51,375 nt of DNA from Pirellulaceae bacterium (GCA_020852965.1 JADYZV010000086.1:1-51375), one strand, 5' to 3'; counted from the first letter of the stretch, positions 35,167-44,093 are shown. Notes: generated by a model from the sequence alone, not told the origin. Made by a program: numbers and translations.

Positions 35167-36938
35167 GGCGACTCCTGTTTGTCTGATGCGCTTGCCTCAG
35201 CTTCAGGTTCCACGACGCTAGGCGCTTCTTCCGCCGCTACTTCCGTCACTTCTTCCCTCACGACGTCCGTCACTTCTTCCGCCACTTCTTCCGCCACGGC
35301 GTCCGTCACTTCGCTCGTCGTTGCAGCGCTTCCAGCCACGTAGGCCTCGCGTTGTGGAGGTTCGACAGGAAAGGAAATGTGGGTTTCAAATTGCCACGGA
35401 TACTCGGACGCATCGGCATTCTGACTAATCCGCTGGCTAGTGGCTTGGTACTTGGCGCTACGAATGCTGTTTTCGAGCTGCGCGATGTTCTCTTGCTGGG
35501 CCACTTGCAAAGATAAGTCGACTGTTGCAATTTTTCCGGATGCCGAAGCGGTCAAGCGGCGCACGGTCGCTTGTTCACCATTGGGCAAACGCCCCGAGAG
35601 TTCGTTGAGTTCCGCCAGCCAATCGACTTGATCGCTCAACCACGACTCGACATAGTCTACTTGATCCGCCTTTTCTGAGAATTTGGCAGCCAATTTCTTT
35701 TCGCCAATCAGATCATTCTCTAGTTCCGAGACTTCATTTCGCAGTTTGCTAACGTCGGACAACATGAAGTAGATGCCCACCCCAGCCACGATGGCAACCG
35801 CGGCTGCCAAAGTGCCCCAGCGGCGAAGCGGGTTGGGGGCAGTTGGTGCTCTCTTGGCTGCCAGCATATTGATGGGAAGCTCGCCATGTAGGAACTCCCA
35901 GGCAGCCCCTGCAGTCGCCGCTGAAGTCTGAGCCAAAAGCACAATGGGCGCGCTGGTTGCCGTCGGCTCGACCAATTCATCTGAGGTGCCCGACCCATCG
36001 GACTCGGTTCCAGAGGAAGTGCTTTGATCTGCGAGTTGCTTTTCATCAACGAGTGCATCGTTTGGTCCGTCCCATTCCCAGCCGAACAGAGGTTCGACCG
36101 GTTGTACAGTGACGTCGCGATCTTCCAACGAGCGGGCCACGTGCCAAGCCGCTTCGCACGTAGTAAAGACAAACCAGGCTTTAGGAAGTTCCGCCAACTC
36201 GGTGGGCAAGATGGTCAGGCAGCGTTGCGTCTCCATCCAGACTTGCTCGGCCACGCGTTGCGGATCGTCAATAGCGATGCGAATCAACCGCAAAAAGATA
36301 GGCTCTGTGCCACGGCAAACGGCCAACTCGACTTCGCCCGAAACCAGATGTACCGAGATATTCAGTGAATCCTCAGCGACTTGCTTGCGGCGCAGAATGC
36401 CCAGCGGTGATAATTCGCGCGAACAAACCGCTGCCAGACGCATGCCGGTTGGCTGGCACCACTCGCGCACTCGCTCCAGTTCGGCTGCGGCCAAAGCGAA
36501 GGCTAGCACACGTTGGCCACCCTCTGCGCTTTCTTCCTCTAGGCTGGGCTGAGCGTAGTAGTCGACAATCGGCGGCGTGTCACCCTCTCCCAGTTGCTGC
36601 TCGACTTCCGAGGCTACCAATGCCGGCAGTTCACTCGCCTCAGCCGGAGGCAACGTCAAACTCAATTGTTCTAACACAGGCCGCGAGAGCAGTACGATCA
36701 ACCGCTGCGGACGATCGGTTTGAGTGCGTAGATACTCGGAAAACGCCAACAACGGGTTGTCAAAACCAGACCAAGACATTCGTCCACTGTCGCTGGATGC
36801 TACCTTCGTCGATTTCGGGCTAACGATCAGGTAGTCAAGGGAGTCTTGATCCCAATGCACTATGGCTACGCGACTGTTGGCCGATACGCGGCGCGTCTGC
36901 TGGCGAAAGAGGTGGAACTTTTCTTGCAGGATATTCAT
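35163..36938 (-). CDS. gspL: GspL-like protein (PilM-PilN type architecture)
   Basis: A 591-residue bitopic inner-membrane protein. Residues about 1-270 look like the actin-fold (PilM/GspL cytoplasmic) domain that binds the GspE ATPase. A linker and one TM helix follow (about 373-391, TLAAAVAIVAGVGIYFML), then a coiled-coil and ferredoxin-like PilN-type periplasmic domain (about 395-525). The last 60 residues are Glu/Val/Ala-rich (EEVAEEVTDVV type), encoded by a short imperfect DNA repeat at 35225-35313. It is larger than a typical GspL of about 400 residues. It starts 21 bp after the gspK stop and overlaps the next gene by four bases. Confidence 0.8.
   Translation of the reverse strand: MNILQEKFHLFRQQTRRVSANSRVAIVHWDQDSLDYLIVSPKSTKVASSDSGRMSWSGFDNPLLAFSEYLRTQTDRPQRLIVLLSRPVLEQLSLTLPPAEASELPALVASEVEQQLGEGDTPPIVDYYAQPSLEEESAEGGQRVLAFALAAAELERVREWCQPTGMRLAAVCSRELSPLGILRRKQVAEDSLNISVHLVSGEVELAVCRGTEPIFLRLIRIAIDDPQRVAEQVWMETQRCLTILPTELAELPKAWFVFTTCEAAWHVARSLEDRDVTVQPVEPLFGWEWDGPNDALVDEKQLADQSTSSGTESDGSGTSDELVEPTATSAPIVLLAQTSAATAGAAWEFLHGELPINMLAAKRAPTAPNPLRRWGTLAAAVAIVAGVGIYFMLSDVSKLRNEVSELENDLIGEKKLAAKFSEKADQVDYVESWLSDQVDWLAELNELSGRLPNGEQATVRRLTASASGKIATVDLSLQVAQQENIAQLENSIRSAKYQATSQRISQNADASEYPWQFETHISFPVEPPQREAYVAGSAATTSEVTDAVAEEVAEEVTDVVREEVTEVAAEEAPSVVEPEAEASASDKQESP
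35225..35313. repeat. Low-complexity coding repeat in gspL tail
   Basis: GTCCGTCACTTCTTCC-type units recur three to four times and encode alternating Glu/Val/Ala on the minus strand. It is probably prone to slippage and length variation. Confidence 0.6.
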
Positions 36939-36959
36939 GAATCATTCTAACGTGTCAGA

Positions 36960-38786
36960 CTACCGCAGTGCGGGCGCGAAGCTCTCAACGGGAAAGCCGC
37001 GATCCCAGGCATGCCAGACTTGATAATCAACGATTTGGGCGGGGCGCTGACGAGCGTCAATTACGGCCGTGCAGCGGTATACGGGACTGACCGCGTCGCG
37101 ATAGCCTACGGCTTGCGTTCGGTAGACATCGCTGCGACAGGTGAGGTAGGGTTCCAACTGCTTCAATCGAGCCAAGTCGACTAGACCCTCGGACAACAAC
37201 CAAACAATCGAGCTACGCGGTGAGGGGGTCGCCGCGCTGGCTGCAACGCTAGGCATCGAACGCTGCTGCACAATTTGCTCAGCCAGCTGCTGATCCATAC
37301 CAGGTACGCTTGCCAAAACTTCCAGCCGAGCGTGTCGAATATCAACCCGCCCCACAAGGCTCGTAGCCAGCTCAACAGTCGACTCGTCGAGCAACCTTTC
37401 ATTGTAATTGCTACCCTCTGTCGTCGCACTCGAAAAAGGCGAGCTGAGTAAACGTTTTTTGGCAATCGCGCTAGCACTAGTGGCGGGCGACGCACCACCG
37501 CCCGCGCCCGTTGTTGCCGAGCTCTCGTCCGGAACCGAAACGCTCACGTCCACCAAATCTAGCACACTGGCCAGACGATAGCTCGATGGCCGGCTAAAGT
37601 CAGGGGTCCAAGCTCCAGCAGTCATGGCTGTAGAGGACGCACTCGCTCCGGTTGTCCCCATACTGGAGCTAGCGCTCGCACTGCTATCTGCGCCCGAACT
37701 GGCTGCGGCGATAGGCTGTCCGGGACCGTATTGCCGCATCGCTATAACAAAATCTGCGAACTCGGTCGGCCAGATCGACAAGAGCTGACGATGTAGCTCC
37801 AACAGATCGTCGTCGTTGAGATAAATTCGTGGCTGCCCGGCGACGCTCTCATTGCGCTGACCGCTAACCCAGCTCAGATAACGCTGCCAAGCCACCGGTG
37901 CGATCAAATCTGATGACGATGAACCGGTAAGTGACATCGCGCCGCTCGCACTACCGGACGCTCCGCCGGAAGTGTCTTCGCGCAGCGACTCTGCTAAAGC
38001 CAGTTCGAGCGCATCGAGTTGATAGTTTTGATTGAAATCGCCACCGAGCCATTGCAGTCGAAACCAGTCTTGCGAGTCGCGTTGATCTGAGGACGATGTG
38101 CCCGATTGCAGGCGATCCATTAAGCGACTTTCGCCCGACAGGCCGCCGCTGGTGGATACCCCTTGACTGCGTAACCAGTCATCGACCGGGCCGGCCTCCG
38201 CCTGTGGCAAACGCATCAATGCGGATCGTGCGTGGCCAGGGAATTGCCGCTCCCACTTCAAAAGCGTCGGCACGTGTAATTTCGCCGACTCGTTTTCCAA
38301 ACCAAATCGCAATCCCTTGAGGACTTGCCCAACCTCACTATTGCCAGCACTTCCGGTCGTTGCTGCGAGTGGACTTTGCGACTCGTCGCTTCCGACTGAA
38401 GCTGTCACAAGGCTCACGTGCCATGGTTCTAGCGAACTATCTTGCTGCGTTGTCGTCTGAGTCGACGCCAGCTCGGCACTGACGCTAATGTGCTGGAACA
38501 TCGTCGGATTGAAGCCGAGTCCTCCCATAGCATCTCGCTGCTCAATTGAGTTTTCGAGAATTGCTGCCGCGAGCTCAAGTCCGCTGAGGGCTGCCAGGCG
38601 AGCCTGCACTTGTTCCTCGTGAAGTCGAGTTACGCGATACTCGGCTTGCATCGTGAACGAGTACCGGTAGGCACCCAAGGCGATCAACATCGTGAGCACC
38701 ATCACCACTAATAGCGCCATCGCACGTCGAGATCGGCGGCCAGGCGTAGTCCTAGTTGGTGAGTTCAATTTCACCAGACTATTCAT
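36960..38786 (-). CDS. gspK: Type II secretion minor pseudopilin GspK, enlarged
   Basis: A 608-residue protein with a prepilin-type N-terminus (RRAMALLVVMVLTMLIALGAY, no Glu at +5, as usual for GspK) and the GspK globular domain, including QVQARLAALSGLELAAAILEN and a late helical part with RLEVLASVPGMDQQLAEQIVQQR. It is almost twice the length of classical GspK (about 330) because of several Ser/Ala/Gly-rich insertions (about 270-300 and 360-400). It probably sits at the tip of the pseudopilus with GspI and GspJ. Its ATG shares a base with the gspJ stop (TGATG), so it is coupled. Confidence 0.87.
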   Translation of the reverse strand: MNSLVKLNSPTRTTPGRRSRRAMALLVVMVLTMLIALGAYRYSFTMQAEYRVTRLHEEQVQARLAALSGLELAAAILENSIEQRDAMGGLGFNPTMFQHISVSAELASTQTTTQQDSSLEPWHVSLVTASVGSDESQSPLAATTGSAGNSEVGQVLKGLRFGLENESAKLHVPTLLKWERQFPGHARSALMRLPQAEAGPVDDWLRSQGVSTSGGLSGESRLMDRLQSGTSSSDQRDSQDWFRLQWLGGDFNQNYQLDALELALAESLREDTSGGASGSASGAMSLTGSSSSDLIAPVAWQRYLSWVSGQRNESVAGQPRIYLNDDDLLELHRQLLSIWPTEFADFVIAMRQYGPGQPIAAASSGADSSASASSSMGTTGASASSTAMTAGAWTPDFSRPSSYRLASVLDLVDVSVSVPDESSATTGAGGGASPATSASAIAKKRLLSSPFSSATTEGSNYNERLLDESTVELATSLVGRVDIRHARLEVLASVPGMDQQLAEQIVQQRSMPSVAASAATPSPRSSIVWLLSEGLVDLARLKQLEPYLTCRSDVYRTQAVGYRDAVSPVYRCTAVIDARQRPAQIVDYQVWHAWDRGFPVESFAPALR

Positions 38787-40027
38787 CAGAAGCCACCTCG
38801 CAGTCGACTCGACGGAATATCGGTCGAGCTTAGTGGAGTGGCAAACTCAGAGTTGCCAGTTGAATCCATCGATGCAGGCGCGTTTGCGTCACCCAAGGGG
38901 CCTGTCGTCCGTGCAGTCCGTCCAGCGACCAGGATAACCATTTGAACTTCGAATTGATCCGACTCCATTAGACTTGCGTCCGGGTCGGTTTCCAATTCCG
39001 CTTGGGCTTCCCCAGCCAGCGCCAGATCCGCCGCCGACAACTCAGTCGATGCTTGAAGTTCGAACTCCGCCTCGTCCTCCCAGGCCTCACGCGCCCTACG
39101 CGGTTGGGGCGGTTGCATTTGCGCTCGAGCGGGAAAGTCAAAACGCAGCGCAATAGCCGCAGGTAACCCACCGTCGGAGCGACTATTCCAACTGTCTTTC
39201 CAAGAGACTCCATCGCAGTATTGAAACTGTGGTCGTATCAAGCCTTCCAATCGTGATTGCGCGATAGGTATACCGCGCAATTGCTGCCGATCATCGTTCT
39301 GGCGGTAGAGGTCCTGGCCGGTCAACACTCGATCGCTGGGAGAGAGCTCCGAATCAAAGCCGATCGCATCGCCTTGTACCGTAGATTGCATGCTCGATGA
39401 CTGTGCGCTCGGCGACTGTGAGCCACCGATCAATTCTCGGCGCACCATCATGAACTGAATCTCATCGAGCTCGCTAGTTACTGCTGGTCGAGTTGTCTCT
39501 GTAGAATCGATGGGACGCGCGATATTGACGGGAAGCAATTCGTACTCGATCTGAACCTGTTCTGGGCTCCACGGTGAAGCGTCGGAAAGCGTTCCACTCA
39601 GCTCACTATCCATGGACGAAAGCGCTCCCGACAATGGCGAAGGATTTGCAGCCAGCCCCTGAGCGCTTCGAGCGGTTGCATTGCGCGAGTCAAACTCATC
39701 CGAGGCTGACGAATCGGAGAGTAGTCGTTCGAGAAACGGCAGTGGGTCGAGCGAGGGCGCAATGGTGGCAGAGAATCCGCGACTATTGCCAGTGAAAAGA
39801 AATTCATCGGAGGGTCCAAGCATCGCTTGAGCATCGCTTTGCAACCAAGCGTGTGCAGCGCGAATAATTTGCGTGCGACGCGTGATCTTCCAACCTCGTT
39901 CTTCGGAATCGCGAAACGTGGCCATCAACGACCAGGCTACGCTCATCAGTGCGCCTAACAAGCCCAACGCAATCATCAATTCGAGCAGCGTGTAGGCGCG
40001 TCGCGATTTTGAATTGGATGGTTGCAT
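38786..40027 (-). CDS. gspJ: Type II secretion minor pseudopilin GspJ, enlarged
   Basis: A 413-residue protein. The leader ends at Ala11, cleavage before YTLLELMIALGLLGALM with Glu at +5. The downstream region has the GspJ-like pattern of charged residues after the helix (RDSEERGWKITRRTQIIRAAHAWLQSD) and late EGLIRPQFQYCDGVSWKDSW and AAIALRFDF strands. It is roughly double the usual 200-230 residues, again through Ser/acidic low-complexity insertions. It is a minor pseudopilin of the T2SS pseudopilus tip. A 583-bp gap containing a palindromic element separates it from the upstream gspI. Confidence 0.87.
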   Translation of the reverse strand: MQPSNSKSRRAYTLLELMIALGLLGALMSVAWSLMATFRDSEERGWKITRRTQIIRAAHAWLQSDAQAMLGPSDEFLFTGNSRGFSATIAPSLDPLPFLERLLSDSSASDEFDSRNATARSAQGLAANPSPLSGALSSMDSELSGTLSDASPWSPEQVQIEYELLPVNIARPIDSTETTRPAVTSELDEIQFMMVRRELIGGSQSPSAQSSSMQSTVQGDAIGFDSELSPSDRVLTGQDLYRQNDDRQQLRGIPIAQSRLEGLIRPQFQYCDGVSWKDSWNSRSDGGLPAAIALRFDFPARAQMQPPQPRRAREAWEDEAEFELQASTELSAADLALAGEAQAELETDPDASLMESDQFEVQMVILVAGRTARTTGPLGDANAPASMDSTGNSEFATPLSSTDIPSSRLRGGF

Positions 40028-40266
40028 AATGGGAAATACTAAAATTTTTTATGGCTGATGGTTTTGTGCATCCATGCAGTAGTCCATACGAGTGTTCTGT
40101 CCAACGTCTGATGCTAAGTTCACGGCTCGAAGTCAATTTGGTCTGTTCAACCGCGCCAGCGCGCCCGCCAAAGTGACGAGTCAACTTGCGGTGCCCATTG
40201 GGGCGACCAGCGGTGCCGCTGGGGCTGTCTTCTCGATCTCAATTCACCATGCGGGCGCGCTGCGCG

Positions 40267-40506
40267 GTTAAACCCGGATTATTCATAACCCGCAGCGTCA
40301 GCAAGGACGTTTGAGTCAGAGTCGAAAGTTAAAAGCATGAATTACCTTGGATTTTCGCAACCCACTTGCAGTTGCGTCGAACGTCCTTGCTGACGCTGCG
40401 GGTTACGATTGCATAGCAGACTGTGTTTTGCTCGTATGACGTAAACCTATTCGCTATCATCGCTTACTTCGTTTTCTCGCAGACTCATGAATAATCCGGG
40501 TTAAAC
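40267..40506. mobile_element. 240-bp palindromic element with nested inverted repeats
   Basis: Outer arms 40267-40286 and 40487-40506 (GTTAAACCCGGATTATTCAT versus its complement) match at 19 of 20 positions. Immediately inside, 40286-40310 and 40381-40405 are a perfect 25-bp inverted repeat around CGCAGCGTCAGCAAGGACGT. The right half recurs at 877-995 and the outer ends recur at 2951-3032. It sits in the gspI-gspJ gap (40028-40610), which holds no other recognisable gene. Confidence 0.75.
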
Positions 40507-40610
40507 AGTCGATCGCCTCGACCTGAATCTCACGCCGCCGAAGAGCCTGCTTCCTAGCGGGTCGGTTGGGCATACTAGCGGACGCTACTCATACACGGAT
40601 GCTTGTCAAT

Positions 40611-41336
40611 TTATGGGATACCTGTGGTAGGGGGAACGCGCACGAGCTGCGAAAGCTGACACAAAACGCGAGTGTCATCGCTCATTTCCTGTTCCGCCGA
40701 TTCGAAGACCTCCACCGTTACCACTACCAATCGACTTGGCAACGGCGGAGCAGATTGATCGGAATTTGGCTGGCTTGCAGTAGGATAGTTACTGGTAGCG
40801 CTATTCATCTGAGGCGGTGAGGAGGCTGCGAGCGAACGGTTTGCACCGGAGTCGGCTCCATCGATTCCGCCCAATGCAGCGTCCTCCATGCGAATGCGGA
40901 ATGCGCGAGGCGGGTTGGAATTGAGAATCCCTGTCCGCTCTTCTTCACGCTCCGATGGTTCGCCAGGGAGTGCCAAAAACTCCGCTAGCAACGATTCGGC
41001 ATCCGATAGCGCTTCCGTCCGAGCTTCTGCACGGCTGCCAAACTTGGTCCCCAAGCCGAGTAAAGAACTGAGCACCATGGCACTCGAAGCCAGGATCGCG
41101 GTAGCCAGGATCACTTCTAATAATGAAAATCCGCGTCTTGTGATCGGGGAGTGACCGAAGCGATCTGTCGGAAAGCGACGCGGAGCGTCGGGCCACATTA
41201 AATACGGACGCGGAGCGTCGGGCCACATTAAATACGGACGCGGAGCGTCGGGCCACATTAAGTAGCGACGCGGAGCGTCGAGCCACATTGAACGCCGATG
41301 CGGAGCGTCGGGCCACATTGGGGGAACACGGTTCAT
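40611..41336 (-). CDS. gspI: Type II secretion minor pseudopilin GspI with repeat-expanded leader
   Basis: A 241-residue frame whose ATG (41334-41336) overlaps the gspH stop as ATGA, the normal coupled arrangement. The prepilin site RRG/FSLLEVILATAILASSAMVLSS (cleavage after residue 69, Glu at +5) is followed by the GspI helix and an enlarged globular part. The first 50 residues are five near-identical decapeptides (MWPDAPRPYL type) encoded by a 30-bp DNA repeat. Each unit supplies its own ATG; initiation at the last one (41198) would give a normal 23-residue leader. Whether the 69-residue or the 23-residue leader is used cannot be told from sequence. Confidence 0.85.
   Translation of the reverse strand: MNRVPPMWPDAPHRRSMWLDAPRRYLMWPDAPRPYLMWPDAPRPYLMWPDAPRRFPTDRFGHSPITRRGFSLLEVILATAILASSAMVLSSLLGLGTKFGSRAEARTEALSDAESLLAEFLALPGEPSEREEERTGILNSNPPRAFRIRMEDAALGGIDGADSGANRSLAASSPPQMNSATSNYPTASQPNSDQSAPPLPSRLVVVTVEVFESAEQEMSDDTRVLCQLSQLVRVPPTTGIP
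41177..41326. repeat. Five tandem 30-bp repeats inside the gspI leader region
   Basis: Units begin at 41177, 41207, 41237, 41267 and 41297, each with GACGCGGAGCGTCGGGCCAC (minor changes in units 4 and 5). The core CGACGCGGAGCGTCG is a palindrome with a GGA loop, so the RNA of each unit can form a small hairpin. Two further units lie at 42187-42244. The repeats are in frame with gspI. Confidence 0.9.
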
Positions 41337-42091
41337 CGCGAGATCTCCAGTGCACCGGTGGCAGCCGAGTAGGTAACGTACAGTCGCTGGTCGATGGACG
41401 CGTCGAATAACTCGATGGAGGCGTCACGGCCACGCCCCTCGGCGGTCAATGGCAACCACCATTGCCGACTGGTCGCGGGATCGAATTCGTTGGCATTGGT
41501 AGTCGGATCCAAAGCAGTGTCGGCTGCATACTCACGCTCGGTTTCATACTCATCGGAATCGAACGGAATTTGATCGTCCACGCCAGAGGGTATGATGCTC
41601 TCCAACGTCCAATCGACGTTGGAGATCACGACCGGCGGTGGCAATTGCCAAGTGCGAAGCGTTTGTGTTCGTACCGCTGTTGAGCGCTCAGCACCAAGGC
41701 CAGACGAATTGGCGGAATCGGTTCCAGGATAACTCGATGAGGCAGCTTGTGGAGTGGTGGCACCGTCGGAAAGTGCAGCCGGCAAACTCGCCGAAATGTC
41801 GGAGTTGCTATTGAGAAAACCATCGAAGCTGCCGCTGCGCAGTTGACTACTCCCCTGCTGCAACTGAACGAATTGAACCGCTCCATGCAGGGCGGCTTGA
41901 TAGCGACTTTCGTCAATTGCATCGCGCACCATCTGCGCCGCCTCGTCAAGCGAGGTGCGTTGTAGCGGGCGTTGTAGATTGGGCCACACTACGGCTAACA
42001 CGCCGACCATTAGCAACAACACGATCACTAGTTCCAACAACGTGAAGGCACGCGATTTAGGAAGGACGGTTCGGTTTGTTGAGGGGTACAT
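41333..42091 (-). CDS. gspH: Type II secretion minor pseudopilin GspH
   Basis: A 252-residue protein. The leader MYPSTNRTVLPKSRA is cut before FTLLELVIVLLLMVGVLAVVWP (Glu at +5). GspH-like features follow: EAAQMVRDAIDESRYQAALHGAVQFVQLQ, then a Ser-rich insertion and a late beta region (RDASIELFDASIDQRLYVTYS) that ends LEISR. It is longer than the usual 150-170 residues. Its stop overlaps the gspI start by four bases. The 169-bp gap to gspG upstream is filled with short repeats. Confidence 0.85.
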   Translation of the reverse strand: MYPSTNRTVLPKSRAFTLLELVIVLLLMVGVLAVVWPNLQRPLQRTSLDEAAQMVRDAIDESRYQAALHGAVQFVQLQQGSSQLRSGSFDGFLNSNSDISASLPAALSDGATTPQAASSSYPGTDSANSSGLGAERSTAVRTQTLRTWQLPPPVVISNVDWTLESIIPSGVDDQIPFDSDEYETEREYAADTALDPTTNANEFDPATSRQWWLPLTAEGRGRDASIELFDASIDQRLYVTYSAATGALEISR

Positions 42092-42141
42092 GTCTGTTTT
42101 GACCTTTCGGTCAAGCGTAGTTTTGTAGCTTTGGGTGCGCC

Positions 42142-42186
42142 GGCAAATCCGGCAAATCCGGTGTATCCGGTGTATCCGGTGTATCC
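42142..42186. repeat. Five tandem 9-bp units upstream of gspH
   Basis: Two units of GGCAAATCC (42142-42159) are followed by three of GGTGTATCC (42160-42186). The array abuts the REP-like units at 42187 and lies in the gspG-gspH gap, 51 bp upstream of the gspH start codon. Confidence 0.85.
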
Positions 42187-42244
42187 GACGCGGAGCGTCG
42201 GGCTACATTAAGCACAATCCGACGCGGAGCGTCGGGCCACATTA
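42187..42244. repeat. Two REP-like units of the gspI repeat family
   Basis: GACGCGGAGCGTCGGGCTAC (42187-) and GACGCGGAGCGTCGGGCCAC (42221-) with ATTA following, the same unit that is expanded in gspI. They lie directly downstream of the gspG stop codon. Confidence 0.88.
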
Positions 42245-42260
42245 AACCGCACTAAGTTGT

Positions 42261-42806
42261 TTAGGCTTCGATCTCACGGGATGCTGCGTCGGGGTCTTCT
42301 TCTTCTCCTGCAGCAGGCTGATTGCCGATATCATCGCTGGTGCCAGTTTGGCGATCGGGACCAATCGAAAAGATACGCGGGAAGTCGATTGAATTCTCTT
42401 CGGTTTCCCCTTCCGTAACGCCGTATTCGTACTCAAATGGGCTCCCCCAAGGGTCGATCGGCAATTTGCCTCCTTCGATGTACGGTCCGTCCCAGTTGCG
42501 GGCTAGGCCTTCGTCCTCAGGAGCCTTGACCAACATTTCGAGTCCTTCTTCGGTCGAAGGAAAGACCTTCATGTCCGCTGCATACATTTTTAGAGCCGAG
42601 GCGAGATTGCCAACTTGAGCTTGGGCCGTGCGCACGTCCGCCTTCTGTTGGGTTCCCAACAATCGCGGACCGACGATGGCCATTAAACCAACTAGGATGA
42701 TCAACACGATCATCAACTCTAACAAGGTTAAACCGCGTCGCAGTTTACGCAGGGAATGCTTAGCCACTCCGGCTTGATTGGTACGTCGCGTTGTGTTTTG
42801 ACGCAT
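42261..42806 (-). CDS. gspG: Type II secretion major pseudopilin GspG
   Basis: A 181-residue protein. The leader ends RRG before LTLLELMIVLIILVGLMAIVGPRLLG (Glu at +5). The GspG core is conserved: QKADVRTAQAQVGNLASALKMYAADMKVFPSTEEGLEMLV, then WDGPYIEGGKLPIDPWGSPFEYEY and IFSIGPDRQTGTSDDIGN, the calcium-binding loop region typical of GspG. About 20 acidic residues extend the C-terminus (AAGEEEDPDAASREIEA). AGGAGA at about 42813-42818 supports the ATG. It is the main building block of the pseudopilus; gspF lies 24 bp upstream. Confidence 0.95.
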   Translation of the reverse strand: MRQNTTRRTNQAGVAKHSLRKLRRGLTLLELMIVLIILVGLMAIVGPRLLGTQQKADVRTAQAQVGNLASALKMYAADMKVFPSTEEGLEMLVKAPEDEGLARNWDGPYIEGGKLPIDPWGSPFEYEYGVTEGETEENSIDFPRIFSIGPDRQTGTSDDIGNQPAAGEEEDPDAASREIEA

Positions 42807-42830
42807 GGTAGTTCTCCTAAATGGGTTGTG

Positions 42831-44051
42831 TTATCCGACGGACGAATTGAGGTCAAACACCGGCAGCAGTACGCCCAGGATCACAAACATGACCATGCTA
42901 CCGATGAGTATGAGCATTAGCGGTTCGATCAATTTTACTAAAACTTCCAAGCGCCGTTCGATACGATTGTCGATACGGTCGGCGATCTTGACCAGAACTT
43001 CATCGAGTGAATTGGATTCCTCGGCCACGCGAATCATGGCCATGATCTGCGGTGGAATGAGGCCGCTGGCTGACAAAGGCTTGGAAAGGCTATCCCCAGC
43101 GGTGACATTTTCTGCCGATTTCAACATGGCCTCTTCCAGTAGTCGATTGCCGGTTGAGCCACTGCTGATCTTTAGCGACTTGAGCAGCGGTACCCCGTTG
43201 CGGAGCAGCGTTCCCAACACGCGACAGGCGCGCGACACGGCGGCGTCGTGAAAGATCGAACCGAGCAAGGGAGCTTTGAGCTTGAGTTGGTCGAGTCCTC
43301 GTTTGCCAGAGTCGCTGCTGAGCAACTTTCGCACGCCGAATCCGATGGCGACCAACGCACCTAGCACGAGGAGCCCGTAATGCATGAGCGTATGACTGGC
43401 GCCCAGCAGCAAGATCGTAACTAGAGGAAGTCCGGTCCCGTTTTGTTCCAAGCGATCAAAAAAGGGTTGGAATTTAGGAACCAGAAAGACGATCATCAGC
43501 GAGGTGATGATAGTCCCGACGATCCCCAGTATCACCGGGTAGGTTAACGCCCCGACGATCTTGCCTCGCATTTCATCTTGTTTGCGCAGGAACATTGCCG
43601 TGCGTTGTAGGGCTTCTTCCAGGAAGGCTCCCTCTTGGCCAGCGCGTACCATGCTGAGTGTCAGTTCGGAGAAAATCGACGACTCACGCGACATCGCTTC
43701 GTCCAAACTTTGCCCCTGCGAAACCGCTTCGTGAATCCGTAGAGTGGTTTCCTGCAAGCGTGGATTGTCCATGGCGTCGCCGAGAATCTTGATCGATTCC
43801 AGCATGGGCACGCCGTTGGTCAAAAGATCCGCCAGTTGCGTGCAGAAGTCGGCAATTTGCTCCTTCTTCACGCGAACTGGCAGCGAGACATTGGCCCAGT
43901 TCGATGCGTTTGCTTGCGGATCGACCAGGCTCATTGGAAACAGCGACTGCGATCGCAGCCTCCGCATCGCTTCGGCTCGATTGGCGGCGGCAATAGTGCC
44001 TGTTCGACGTTCTCCGCTTGCCGATTTGGCCGTGTAGGTAAAGTCAGTCAT
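42831..44051 (-). CDS. gspF: Type II secretion inner-membrane platform protein GspF
   Basis: A 406-residue protein of normal length with two repeated T2SSF domains and three TM helices (about residues 170-195, 220-245 and 375-400). Family motifs are present: SGERRTGTIAAANRAEAMRRLR at the N-terminus, FCTQLADLLTNGVPMLESI, and CRVLGTLLRNGVPLLKSLKISSGSTGN in the second repeat. It couples the GspE ATPase to pseudopilus assembly. It lies between gspE (42 bp upstream) and gspG (24 bp downstream) in the same operon. Confidence 0.95.
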   Translation of the reverse strand: MTDFTYTAKSASGERRTGTIAAANRAEAMRRLRSQSLFPMSLVDPQANASNWANVSLPVRVKKEQIADFCTQLADLLTNGVPMLESIKILGDAMDNPRLQETTLRIHEAVSQGQSLDEAMSRESSIFSELTLSMVRAGQEGAFLEEALQRTAMFLRKQDEMRGKIVGALTYPVILGIVGTIITSLMIVFLVPKFQPFFDRLEQNGTGLPLVTILLLGASHTLMHYGLLVLGALVAIGFGVRKLLSSDSGKRGLDQLKLKAPLLGSIFHDAAVSRACRVLGTLLRNGVPLLKSLKISSGSTGNRLLEEAMLKSAENVTAGDSLSKPLSASGLIPPQIMAMIRVAEESNSLDEVLVKIADRIDNRIERRLEVLVKLIEPLMLILIGSMVMFVILGVLLPVFDLNSSVG

Positions 44052-44093
44052 GGAACGGTTTCTTATGCATTGGCAAACGGGAATTCACCGCAA

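Noticed and set aside
41177-41326. Possible CRISPR array
   Set aside because: Units are contiguous 30-bp tandem repeats without unique spacers, lie in frame inside gspI, and no cas genes are present.
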